Assembly: GCA_023362775.1 (NCBI GenBank)
Contig: JALMGJ010000006.1
Location: 5,589,001-5,653,000, forward strand
DNA length: 64,000 nt
Direction: 5' to 3'
From: Charina bottae
Taxonomy: Eukaryota > Chordata > Lepidosauria > Squamata > Charinaidae
This document shows positions 53,683 to 63,756 of this stretch, one piece after another (position 1 is the stretch's first letter; every line of letters begins with the position of its first letter). The notes beneath the pieces were generated by a model. That model searched no databases. It saw only the letters and a list, made by a program, of their open reading frames with translations, and was not told where the DNA came from. The translations under genes and the position numbers were made by a program.

Positions 53683-53716
53683 GTGTTTCTGTGTGTGTGT
53701 GTGTGTGTGTGTGTCT
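53683..53716. repeat. (GT)n microsatellite
   Basis: TGTGTGTTTCTGTGTG followed by a continuous GT run to 53714. Confidence 0.9.
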
Positions 53717-54630
53717 GAGAGAGGAGGAAGAAGAGGAGGAGGAGGAATTTCTGAAAGAGCTGTTTTACCTGCACTCAAAATAAGCACAGGAAATACTAAG
53801 TAGTTTTACAAAGTCTCAGGCAGACAGCCCTAACTACTATAAACCATCTCAATGCTTCTAGTAGGCCAATACTCAATTATTCTGTTGTTAGCTCTAGACA
53901 TTTACACTTTCCATAAATCCCAGTGAATTCCCCCCACCCCGCTGCCCCTGGCAGCTTTCTCATCATCACTTACCTTTTAAGGTTATGGGTATTTTCTTCC
54001 CCTGTTATTCCTTCTGCTGTGTCGATAAGTGTATACATCGTCCATCAAGCTAATGGGGCCGTAAACTTTTAGAAGTACAGCTAAAATATGTGGAGCGTTT
54101 GAGGGTTCTTAGTTGGGTTACTCATGGGGAAGGTGCAGTTTTGGAGGTGGCAGTGAGATGAGATCAAAGGGAGGTGGAAGAGCAGTGCTGGAGAAGGATG
54201 GGAAGAGATGTGTAACATCTGGCATCCCTTTTATTGGCCATGGACTTGATTATGGTTTATAAACTAATAAGATCTCGGTTGTTTGTCTCCCCTGCAGCAC
54301 CACAATTCTGCTTTGTGGTGTAAAAGAGAAATATAATGTTATGACCATGGGAATCATTAGGGAAATCATGTAAATTCCATAGGGGTTGTAAATCAGCTGC
54401 CTGGCCAAAGAGGTGGGACACTTCTTGCTTGCTGTTGGGTTATCCAATAGGTTTTGGTCTTGCTGATTCCATAATTCTTGTTTTAAAAAGTGTGGTGGTG
54501 ACGCGGCTAAAACTTTTAGGGTTCTTTATCAAATATATGTGCGGCCTTGCAGGATGAGGAGGAGGAAGGGAAAGGAAAGGAAATGTGTTGGGTCTTGTGG
54601 AGGTTGCAAAGGAAGGGGCCATGAAGTAAA

Positions 54631-54906
54631 GCAGTGTTTCTCAATTTCAGCAAGTTTAAGATGTGTGGACTTCAACTCCCAGAATTCACCAGCCAGCATG
54701 TCTTGGAGGAAAGGAACAGGAGAGGGATCTTTTGATGTTGCAATTCTCTAATGTGGTGTTTCTCAACCTTGGCAACTTCAAGCTGTGTGGACCTCAACTC
54801 CCAGAATTCTCCAGCCAGCATGAATTCTGGGAGTTGAAGTCCACACATCTTAAAGCAGGCTGGCTGGGGAATTCTGAGCTGAAGTCCACACGGCTTAAAG
54901 TTGCTG
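54631..54906. mobile_element. Two rearranged palindromic hAT MITE pieces
   Basis: A single left arm (54631-54700: CAGTGTTTCTCAATTTCAGC ... CCAGCATG), 50 bp of unrelated sequence, then a copy with two nested right arms (54752-54906). Confidence 0.65.
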
Positions 54907-55694
54907 AGCCCAGTGGCAGCCATTTTGTGAGTGTGCCAACCACCGCCTCTCGGCTGAAAAATACCGCCTTCCTTTGATTCAAAGTCTTCTACAAACTGTG
55001 TCGGGTCTCAGAGTTTTATTTTACAAGTTGTAACCTTCCGTCTTCCAAAATGTACTTTTCAGGGTCCTAGAGTGCAAGGCCAGGCCCCGCAACCCCACCC
55101 TCCTCTCTTCTGCTCCCCCAAAGAAATTGCCTTTTAAAGTTTCAATTAGGAAGTACATGGGGGTCAATCAGATCAACGCGCACACACTGTGAAGCGCCTT
55201 TTGTCTCATCTTCCAGCCCTGGCCTCTTCAATTATCTATAATGAACTTCCTAACGCAGCCCCAAACCTTTTTATATGCTAACGAAGTCTGGATTGAAGCT
55301 GCAGCAATTGCCTCTAGTTAATGAATGAGAAGGAGGATGACATTGGTGGGGGGAGCAGGGGGGAAAAATCCAATCTGCAAATCCTCTACTCCCCTTCCTT
55401 GGTCTTTGCACAGCTTCTTACACCCTGGATATGAGTTCTCCTCTGAGGTTGACTGCAAGAGATTCCTTGCTCCTAATGAATCCACAGCAGATAAGTGCTT
55501 TCTTGGACCAGAATGCAAAAATCGCCCAAAATATCCCAGCATGCCATTACCCTAGCCCGCTTCAAATAATAATAATAATAATAATTTATAATAAATTATT
55601 ATTATTATTGCAATTTACACACAGTCTGCCTGCCAGATAGTTCTGACCAGATTTGGTACCCTTGACTGTCAGATCCTTCCCAAGGAACTAAGAC

Positions 55695-55893
55695 AGTATG
55701 TTTCTCAACCCCAGCAACTTTAAGACGTGTGGACTTCAACTCCCAGAACTCCCCAGGCATCTGGCTAGCTGGAGAATTCTGGGAGTTGAAGTCCACACTT
55801 CTTAAAGTTGCCAAGTTTGAAAAACACACTGGCTGGGGAATTCTGGGAGTTGAAGTCCACACCTCTTAAAGTTGCCGAGGTTGAGAAACAGTG
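55695..55893. mobile_element. Compound palindromic hAT MITE
   Basis: A complete arm pair (55695-55826) followed by an additional right arm ending GCCGAGGTTGAGAAACAGTG, the same compound layout as 24918-25133. Confidence 0.68.
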
Positions 55894-56039
55894 ATCTAAG
55901 ATAGTTAAAGATACTGCTGTAAGATATGTGCTTTTTCCACGTAATGCAAATTTTTGTAATTGATCAGTAGAGATTCTGTCTGTTCCTATTGCATCCAGGT
56001 GCTTTTTTTCCAGATCTTTTGGTGTGGCACCAAGAACCA

Positions 56040-56040
<1 letters not shown>

Positions 56041-56073
<33 letters not shown>

Positions 56074-56075
56074 AT
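56041..56075. repeat. (GTT)n microsatellite
   Basis: About 11 GTT units ending in ATTG. Confidence 0.92.
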
Positions 56076-56379
56076 TGCATGTCTGAACTAGAAATGTTTG
56101 GGCCTGGGGGCAGAAAGTCACCGGTTGTGCTCCAGAACATGGGTCCGAACGACAACTCACATCTCATGACATCGTGATGCACACTCCATATTTATGTACT
56201 TGCCTCTAGGCGTCTGTCAGTTATGCATCACAACATCAACACCTGTCTCCACATTGCCCCCCATGTATTTTTTATTCTCTGCTCCCACGTTAAGCTGTGC
56301 CCAAGGAAAAAAGTTCCCTGTAGTGCATGTCTGTGTATGTCAACATTACCCCTGCAAACTTCTCATTTCTGTAACAGGA

Positions 56380-59056
56380 AATTTTATTTATTATTTATTA
56401 TTTGAATTTATCCCCGCCCATCTCTACCATGGTAGACTCTGGGCGGTTTACAATCAGAATATTTAAAAAGTTTAAAAGACTATACATTTAAAAGCTACTA
56501 TAAAAATAAAAAATCCAAATCCAAAAGATGGTATGTTCTTAAAAGGAGGATATTACTAAGCTAACCGCCCCCAGGAGGAACTATTACCTCTTTCGTCCCA
56601 AGCAAGGCGGCAGAACCAGGTCTTTAAAGACTTCCTGAAGGCCAGGAGCGAGGGCGCCCGTCTCGTCTCAGGGGGCAAGTTATTCCATAGGGCGGGTGCT
56701 ATCGCAGAGAAGGCACACCTCCTAGACCCCGCCAGATGGAATTCTTTTGATGATGGGATCAGAAGCATGCCCTCCCTGCATGATCGGGTGGGGCAGGTAG
56801 ATGTGATCGGGATAAGACGGTCCCTCAGATACCCTGGTCCCATGCCATGTAGGGCTTTAAAGGTGATATGTGCGGATCTCATAGCACCCAGAACTACCCG
56901 TGCAGCTGCATTCTGGACCAGCTGAAGCTTCCGGATACTCTTCAAGGGTAGCCCCATGTAGAGCGCGTTGCAGTAATCTATATGGGAGATGACAAGGGCA
57001 TGAGTGACTGTTCGGAGGTCCTCCTGATCCAGGAAGGGGCTCAACTGGTGCACAACCCGAAGCTGTGCAAAGGCCCTCCTGGCCACAACTGCCACCTGCT
57101 CCTCGAGCAGGAGTCGTGAGTCCAGGAGGACCCCCAAGTTTCGCACTGAATCTGAACGGGGCAGTGCCACCCCATCCAGAGTTAAAGATGGCAACTTCCT
57201 GGGAATCAAGAGGCCATCAATCCCCAGCCACTCCGTCTTACCAGGGTTCAGCTGAAGCCTGTTGTGCCCCATCCAGGCCCCTACAGCCTCCAGACACTGA
57301 GAAAGGGTGTCGACTGCAACACTTACTTCACCCGGGATGGAGATGTACAACTGGGTATCATCAGCATACTGGTGATACCTCATCCCGTGGTGACGGATGA
57401 TCTTGCCCAGCGGCTGCATATAGATGTTAAATAGGAGAGGAGAGAGAACCGAACCCTGCGGCACCCCACACAAGAGGGGCCGAGGGTCAGATCTCTCCTC
57501 TCCTATTACCACCGATTGGGAACGGTCCCGGAGGAAGGAGGTGAACCAGCGTAAAACAATGCCGCCCACCCCCAACTCCCTAAGCCGCCCCAAAAGGATA
57601 CCGTGGTCGACGGTATCAAAAGCCGCTGAGAGGTCCAAGAGAGCAAGGATGGACGCACTCTCTCCATCTCGCTCCCAACAGAGATCATCCATAAGCGCGA
57701 CCAATGCAGTCTCTGTCCTATATCCCGGTCTGAAACCTGACTGAAAGGGGTCTAGATAATCCGTTTCATCCAGAATCCTCTGGAGTTGCAGCGCCACCAC
57801 CTTCTCAACCACCTTTCCCAAAAAGGGAAGGTGGGAGACAGGACGAAAGTTGTTTAAAACAGTGGGGTCCAGGGAAGGCTTCTTGAGGAGGGGGTGCACC
57901 AGCGCCTCCTTAAAGACCGCCAGGAACACCCCCTCTCCCAAGGATGCATTAATCATTGCCTGGACCCAACCACATGTGACCTCCTGGGCTGACTTAACCA
58001 GCCAGGAGGGACACGGGTCAAGGTGGCATGTGGTGGCGTTTACAATCCGGAGGATCCTGTCCACTTCATTAGGTCCAACAGGATCAAACTGTTCCCAGAT
58101 AACAGGGCAAGTACGTTCCCCTGGCATCTCCCCAGATTGTGCCTCACGCTTAGAGTTTAACTTAGAATGAATCTGAGCGATTTTGTCCTGCAGATGCTCG
58201 GCAAACTCTTCCGACCGGCCCTGTAAATGGGTCACCACATCCACCCAACCCAGAAGAGATCTAGTAATCTTAAACAGGCCCGTCGGGCGGCATTCTGCGG
58301 ACACAATAAGAGCGGAGAAATATTCACGTTTTGCCGCTCTTACCGCCTCAAGGTAGGCCCTAATAGTGGCTCTAGATTGTGTCTGGTCAGATTCCATCTT
58401 CGTCTTCCTCCAGCGGCACTCCAGACGCCTCTTAACCCTCTTCAAAACCCTCAACTCCTCCGTGAACCACGGGGAGTGACGGGTCGAACGAGGCAAGAGA
58501 GGTCGCATAGGCGCGATCCTGTCCAAGGCCTCGGCCGCCTCCTTATTCCAGGCTGCGGCCAAGACCTCCGCTGGACCGTGTAGCAGATCTTCCGGTATAA
58601 CCCCCAGCTCCCTCTGAAACCTCATTGGGTCCATAAGTCGCCGGGGGCGGACCAATCGAATAGGTCCAGCCTCCCTGCAGAGTGGGGCAGCACAAGAGAG
58701 CCTCAAGGTCACCAGGGCGTGGTCTGACCATGACAATGGGGATAGATCTAACTCTCCCCTCAGATCACATTGCCACTGCTCGGACAAGAAAACTAAGTCC
58801 GGCGTGAGACCACTGTCCCGAGTCGGGTCCCGAATAATCTGAGATAGGCCCATGGCTGCCATGGTAGCCATGAACTCCCGAGCCGCCTCCGAGGTCCATC
58901 CCAGGGATGGCAGATTAAAGTCCCCCAGAACCATAAGTCTGGGGAACTCCACCGCCAACACCGAGATGGCCTCGAGCAGCTTGGGCAGGGAGGTTGCTAC
59001 GCAGCAAGGAGGCTGGTACAATAGCAACACTCCCAACTGTCCTTGGGAAATGTTCA
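56380..59056 (-). mobile_element. L2 LINE, 5'-truncated, long open ORF
   Basis: The 3' end (left) carries TTATTTATTATTTATTATTTG and ATCCCCGCCCATCTCTACC, then the 3' UTR and a long coding region. The 5' end stops inside the endonuclease domain near 59056, with an in-frame stop just beyond. It is the longest of about ten L2 pieces in the window and serves as reference for the others. No clear TSD. Confidence 0.88.
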
Positions 59057-59057
59057 T
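56556..59057 (-). CDS. L2 endonuclease (partial)/reverse transcriptase ORF
   Basis: An open frame of 833 codons with its natural C-terminus. The N-terminal part is the end of an apurinic-like endonuclease (GDFNLPSLGW at 45-54, SDH at 111-113), lacking roughly the first 100 residues of that domain. The reverse transcriptase follows: FRPVSHLPFLGKVVEKVV at 404-421, DLSAAFDTVDH at 475-485, GVPQGSVLSP at 531-540, YADD at 564-567. The C-terminal block (AFSAIAPALWNNLPPETRRA) is typical of L2/CR1 ORF2. DLSAAFDTVDH points to L2 rather than CR1. The ATG at 59057 is internal and accidental. With the endonuclease incomplete it is not expected to be autonomous, but absence of stops suggests youth. Confidence 0.9.
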   Translation of the reverse strand: MNISQGQLGVLLLYQPPCCVATSLPKLLEAISVLAVEFPRLMVLGDFNLPSLGWTSEAAREFMATMAAMGLSQIIRDPTRDSGLTPDLVFLSEQWQCDLRGELDLSPLSWSDHALVTLRLSCAAPLCREAGPIRLVRPRRLMDPMRFQRELGVIPEDLLHGPAEVLAAAWNKEAAEALDRIAPMRPLLPRSTRHSPWFTEELRVLKRVKRRLECRWRKTKMESDQTQSRATIRAYLEAVRAAKREYFSALIVSAECRPTGLFKITRSLLGWVDVVTHLQGRSEEFAEHLQDKIAQIHSKLNSKREAQSGEMPGERTCPVIWEQFDPVGPNEVDRILRIVNATTCHLDPCPSWLVKSAQEVTCGWVQAMINASLGEGVFLAVFKEALVHPLLKKPSLDPTVLNNFRPVSHLPFLGKVVEKVVALQLQRILDETDYLDPFQSGFRPGYRTETALVALMDDLCWERDGESASILALLDLSAAFDTVDHGILLGRLRELGVGGIVLRWFTSFLRDRSQSVVIGEERSDPRPLLCGVPQGSVLSPLLFNIYMQPLGKIIRHHGMRYHQYADDTQLYISIPGEVSVAVDTLSQCLEAVGAWMGHNRLQLNPGKTEWLGIDGLLIPRKLPSLTLDGVALPRSDSVRNLGVLLDSRLLLEEQVAVVARRAFAQLRVVHQLSPFLDQEDLRTVTHALVISHIDYCNALYMGLPLKSIRKLQLVQNAAARVVLGAMRSAHITFKALHGMGPGYLRDRLIPITSTCPTRSCREGMLLIPSSKEFHLAGSRRCAFSAIAPALWNNLPPETRRAPSLLAFRKSLKTWFCRLAWDERGNSSSWGRLA

Positions 59058-60548
59058 GTTGCGTCTTCAAACCTCTCATCTTTCCTGCAGGATGAGAAGC
59101 CACATACTTTTTAGCCTTATTCTGGGCTTCTTGCAGGTTATTAAGCCTGTGTTTTATGCCTCTGCTTTCTCCTTCTCTAGGTGAACTCTGTGTATGCTCT
59201 AAGCCCCATTTTCATTGCCTTTCTTTGATCTTGTTCTCCATCTTTTTCTCACTGAACTGAATGAATGGAACTCCTTATTGGCTAAAAATGCCACTGGAAT
59301 CCTGTTTTTCTCTCTCCTTGCAGGATGTGGAATGCATTTGGTGCTATGTTAGCTTGTATGCCAGTTGCTTAGTATCAATTAAGATACCTTAGCTGAAGAT
59401 CTCTGTGTTAGTCTTTACTGTCAGTTGTCTAAGATATCTGTGTAAGCCTGGAGACTGTTGATTTTCGAGATTTTAATATTGAGAGGTTATTTGATTACCG
59501 TGTATGCCCTTAGCATTAAATATACATTAATAGATTGTATTGATTGGGTACTAATTACTGCCTTATTTCTGGACTTTTTGAATACATAGCTTGTTTAATA
59601 ATTTATAAAGCCTAGTCCCAGCAGAATTGGTGCTGTGGGAAGCCCCAGTTCATTTTTTTAAAAAAGATTTGCGAATATAGTTAATAAATGTTGACCAGAT
59701 TTGAGTAAAATGTATCCTTATGAGTTCAGAATTCTTTGTTGTACTGCTATTTCATACAGAACAATTTCCCCCACATTTACATATACAGATCCAGTGATCT
59801 AACATTTACTTATGTATTAAACTAACTTTAATAGCCACCTGGAAAGAACATCAGGAACTGAAACAATTTGTTGCACTGCATCGATTTATACGCTTTAGGA
59901 AATATATAACCCCACAGTGGGATTCATTATAAAGATTATTGGGTGATTTCCCCAATTTGTTCAAAAACTTTCAGACCAAAGGATAGCTAATTGGGCATGG
60001 CCAATAAAGAGGGTAAAATTTTTCACATTTGCTTGTAATCCCTTCAAACAGCCTAGGAAGGTTATAATGAATATGGTACAATATGGTGCAATTTGGAATA
60101 ATATGATATAATATGACTAGAGATGACTTTGGATCCAAAGCTGTGCTTTGGACGTGGGCATGAAGTCATGTCCTCCTGAATTCAAGTCTGCATTTCCCTG
60201 GGATTGCATCTCTCCGTCTGGCTTCAGATCCCAAATGCATCAAATCGGTATATAAAACCCATAGATGATTTTCATAGCCAATTCCTGAGTCCTGAAATAG
60301 ATCCCAAGCCAGTTTTGGAGTTGTGGATAACACTTACTTGGTCCCAGTGTGTGTGTATGGCATGGGGGGTGGGGGAGTAGCTTGTCTTTGAAAAGAAAAG
60401 CACCAAAATTAAAGAAAAAAAAATCAGGTAGGCTTCCAAATACACTCGTGTCCTAATCTTGGGTTTGAGAAGATGCATGTGAGAAGGTGAATACACAACG
60501 CTTTCTTTCATAACACCCAGACTTGTACTACGTCTGCTTTCTCTGCAG

Positions 60549-60749
60549 GACTGTCCCCAACTGCTGAGAGCCAACAAGGTCTTGGTCCCTGTGGATGTTA
60601 TCAAGCCGATCACTCTGAAGGCCAAGAACTTGCCCCAACCGCAGTCCGGCCAACGGGGCTACGAATGCATCATCACCATCCAGGGCAATGAGAAGCGAGT
60701 GCCTGCGCTGAGGTTCAACAGTTCCAGCGTCCAGTGCCAGAACACTTCC
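60549..60749 (+). CDS. PLXNA4: Plexin-A4 exon, start of the IPT domain after PSI 2
   Basis: A 201-nt exon, phase 0 at both ends, with acceptor GCTTTCTCTGCAG and donor GTGAGT. It encodes 67 residues: [20 protein letters not shown], then [20 protein letters not shown], then the [20 protein letters not shown] block. DCP closes PSI domain 2, and the [14 protein letters not shown] strand is the next IPT (Ig-like, plexin, transcription factor) fold of the stalk. It has NSS as a likely N-glycosylation site. CPQLLR and [17 protein letters not shown] match plexin-A4 best; A1 and A3 differ at several of these positions. The next exon (YSYEG...) is beyond the window. Confidence 0.95.
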
Positions 60750-60928
60750 GTGAGTAAGCTCCATCAGCAATGGAGGTGGGGGCAGGGGCTCCGTGGGGAA
60801 AATCAAGGTGGCAGCTGGGACTGTTTGGTCAAAGCCCCACCCCTTTTTTTCCAGTTAAAAAAACTTTCTTTAACAATAACACAGATATTCAATATAACAA
60901 TAACACAGTGTATACAGATATTCAAGAG

Positions 60929-61500
60929 GTGGATGGATGGATGGATGGATGGATGGATGGATGGATGGATGGATGGATGGATGGATGGATGGATGGATGG
61001 ATTAAGGATGGATGGATGGATGGATGGATTTAAGGATGGATGGATGGATGGATGGATGGATGGATGGATGGATGGATGGATAGATTAGACAGACAGACAG
61101 ACAGACATAGAAGATAGATGATAGATAGATTTAAGATGGATGGATGGATGGATGGATGGATGGATTTAAGGATGGATGGGTAGATGATTAGACAGACAGA
61201 CAGACAGACAGACAGGCAGACATAGAAGATAGATAGATGATAGATAGATTTAAGACGGATGGATGGATGGATGGATTTAAGGATGGATGGATGGATGGGT
61301 AGATGATTAGACAGACAGACAGACAGACAGGCAGACATAGAAGATAGATAGATGATAGATAGATTTAAGGGATGGATGGATGGATGGATGGATGGATGGA
61401 TGGATGGATGGATGGATGGATGGATGGAGATAATGGCTGGCTGGCTGGCTGGATATAGATAGATGCCTGGATGGATGGATGGATGGATGGATGGGATAGA
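60929..61500. repeat. (GGAT)n block with ACAG and GATA interruptions
   Basis: About 570 bp of GGAT arrays broken by TTAAGGATGGAT, GACAGACAGACA and AGATAGATGATAGATAG. A higher-order unit of about 110-120 bp (GGAT array, GACA array, CATAGAAGATAGAT, ATTTAAG) repeats three times. Confidence 0.95.
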
Positions 61501-61555
61501 CAGACAGAATAGATAGATGTATTCATTTCCCTTTTTTAAGAAGTGCATCAACACA

Positions 61556-61650
61556 TGATGCATGGAAAAAGGGGCAGGGCTTCAATCCCACGGTCGGACA
61601 GCTGCTATCTTGACTTTTTTGACCCCCTACCCTGTAGTCACCCCTGGTAA
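61556..61650. repeat. CAAGATGG-family repeat remnant
   Basis: AAAAGGGGCAGGGCTTCAATC, CTATCTTGACTTTTTTGACC and TAGTCACCCCTG: one half of the palindromic family at 17030-17180. Confidence 0.5.
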
Positions 61651-62177
61651 GAGGATAGTGAGAATAGATTGGGGAAGTGAGCAAATGATTCCAAGAACGG
61701 GAGGTGCAGTTTTTACCCCACAAAGTCCAAGCCCTATTTAGGTGTCAGTTAAACAAGCTGTAGCTTAGGACCTCATTGTTTGAAGGGGCCTCTCAAAATT
61801 TCAGGGGTTTCTTTTCTGTTTGTTGCAGTTCTATGGTAATTTTCTATAGGAAAGTCTCCCTAAATGAAGCCCTCTTGCATAGCTCCCACGACCCTCATTA
61901 ATTGGTGAAGCTGTGCTTCCTTTCTGCAGGCATTCACCCCTTCTGCTCGGAGGGGGCCCTTCCCCACCGCTCCCACGTTGCTTCTGCACCTTGGGGGCCT
62001 CCATCCAAGGTCAGGTGCTCTGCAGCCTGATGCCCGATCAGTGCTTGCAGACAGAGCCTCCGCGTCGCCCCCCAGCCTGGGCCCTCCCCGGCCCTCCACC
62101 CAACCCTATGCAGAGCAGCTATAGGCCTCTGCGCATGGGGGTGGGGGCAGAGGGAGGCGAGCCACGGAATGTGCATG

Positions 62178-62262
62178 GTGATGTCACAATGGAAGGCCCG
62201 CCCCTGCTGGGCTGGCGAGTGATGTCAGGACTCAAGGGGCTGAGTTTGCATTGTGACATCAC
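62178..62262. repeat. Inverted GTGATGTCACAATG pair
   Basis: GTGATGTCACAATG at 62178-62191 and its exact reverse complement at 62249-62262, 57 bp apart, with a further GTGATGTCA between them. Resembles CRE/ATF half-palindromes. A related pair is near 63015-63035. Confidence 0.6.
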
Positions 62263-62817
62263 AAGGCAAGTTTCCCCCTGTTGCCACTGTTGTGATTAGA
62301 AATACTGTGCTTGCTATTTCTCTTCCAGAAGTGGGCTCTTTGTCAGGGGGTTTCTTCTAAGCAGGAAGGCGGGAATGATATATCTTGTTCTTAAAAGATT
62401 ACAGTTGCACATCATATATGCCATCCTGTGCTTCCCCCAGTAAAATCATGTCCAAGAATTATGGGGAGAGATACTGTACGTGCGTGCAAGCTGCTTTTAT
62501 CTATCTTGAGAGAACGGTATATTGTTCAGGACAAAAGGATCAGTATAAATCAATTCATGGAGGGGTGAGCCTGATCTACTGGCTTCCTTCTCCCTTTCAG
62601 TTCTGTAACAAGCATCCTGCTCTCCTTGTTTTACGCAAATGCCATCTTCATTTGCTCGTCCAGTCAGATTCCAGAATTGGATGGAGAAATCGATTTTGGT
62701 AGCAAACTCCCTTCTCTCATTCTTTCTGTAGACCAAGGAAAAGCAAAAGGTTCAGGAAACCCCCAGAATTTGCTGGTGATGGTTGTATTCACATGGTATT
62801 TTGAGCAGGTTGCTATA

Positions 62818-62820
62818 TCA

Positions 62821-62866
<46 letters not shown>
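62818..62866. repeat. (GAT)n microsatellite
   Basis: About 15 ATG/GAT units. Confidence 0.95.
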
Positions 62867-63499
62867 GCTTCTGTGGATGAAGAGGGACGAGAATACAGGT
62901 CTTTCCATTCCTAGCCCAGCAACTTCAGCGGCTAGAGTCTAATTGGAAGAAAGGGGGTGTCTGTTGTTCATCAAATCTCCATTTTAAAAAAGCACATCAT
63001 CACGACAATGGATGTCACTTCCATTGTGATGTCTTTACCACAATGTTGCAGATGACACCCCTTTCATTGATTTACGTCTGTTGCGAAGGACAGAAATGGA
63101 TGCAGCTGATGTCACTGGCCTCCTTTGCATAATGCCGTTGTCACGCAAATGGCCTGATTTGACACAAATGGCATAATCATTTGCATCGCCCCGCAAAGGC
63201 TGCGGATTCCATTGCTAGGGCGCTGTTCCACACGGGCAGAGATTTGAGCCTTTGCGTGCAAAGCCCGTTGGACTGAGGGCCACTCAAGTGAGGTTCCCAT
63301 GTATACAACAAGCCCAGAAAAAGGATTAACCTGTAACTTAACCCAGGCTTCATTCGTAAAATGGGGGTGAGATTAATTTCTGTCATCTGGAAGAGTCCTC
63401 TGGGCATCCTCAGATGCTGGTAATGAAGAGGTGGCCTCTCTTCAGCTGCCCTCACGTCCTGTTTTCTGGTTTGCTGAAATGTCGTGTCCCCCCCTAAAC

Positions 63500-63634
63500 C
63501 AGTGTTTCTCAACCTTGGCAACTTGAAGATGTGTGGACTTCAACTCCCAGAATTCCCCAGCCAGCCAAGCAAAAGAAAGAATTCTTGGAGTTGAAGTCCA
63601 CACATCTTCAAGTTGCCAAGGTTGAGAAACACTG
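63500..63634. mobile_element. Palindromic hAT-type MITE
   Basis: CAGTGTTTCTCAACCTTGGC to CCAAGGTTGAGAAACACTG; flanking octamers CCCTAAAC and CTCTAAGC are partly alike. Confidence 0.82.
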
Positions 63635-63756
63635 CTCTAAGCAATGGACTGAAGCATGTCTAGCAACATGCTTTGTACATGGATGCTGGTCTGCACGTCA
63701 CAATCATAGAAGCATAGCAAGTAGGAATTGGAGGGTGTGTTAGAGGCCATCTAGAC

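Larger units (their letters stand above)
46186..60548 (+). other. PLXNA4: PLXNA4 intron (14.4 kb, phase 0)
   Basis: GT-AG intron with AGT/AAT repeats, BovB, an R4-type remnant, MITEs, a large GATA-type satellite, a solo LTR and an L2 element. I see nothing specific in 47291-48996, 49391-49604, 49706-50607 (G-rich runs only), 51539-52129, 52471-52835, 53240-53495, 53717-54630, 54906-55690 (AAT/ATT runs at 55567-55612), 55894-56379 and 59058-60548. Confidence 0.85.

Noticed and set aside
33058..60749. Assignment to PLXNA1, PLXNA2 or PLXNA3
   Set aside because: The residues in the 38055, 46071 and 60549 exons ([28 protein letters not shown]) fit A4 and differ from what I recall of the others; a formal alignment would settle it.
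61030..61563. 177-codon ORF of IHPS repeats
   Set aside because: Translation of the GGAT array.
61913..62299. 128-codon ORF near 62 kb as a PLXNA4 or unknown exon
   Set aside because: No similarity to the expected next plexin residues (YSYEG type), no convincing splice borders, proline/cysteine-rich by composition.
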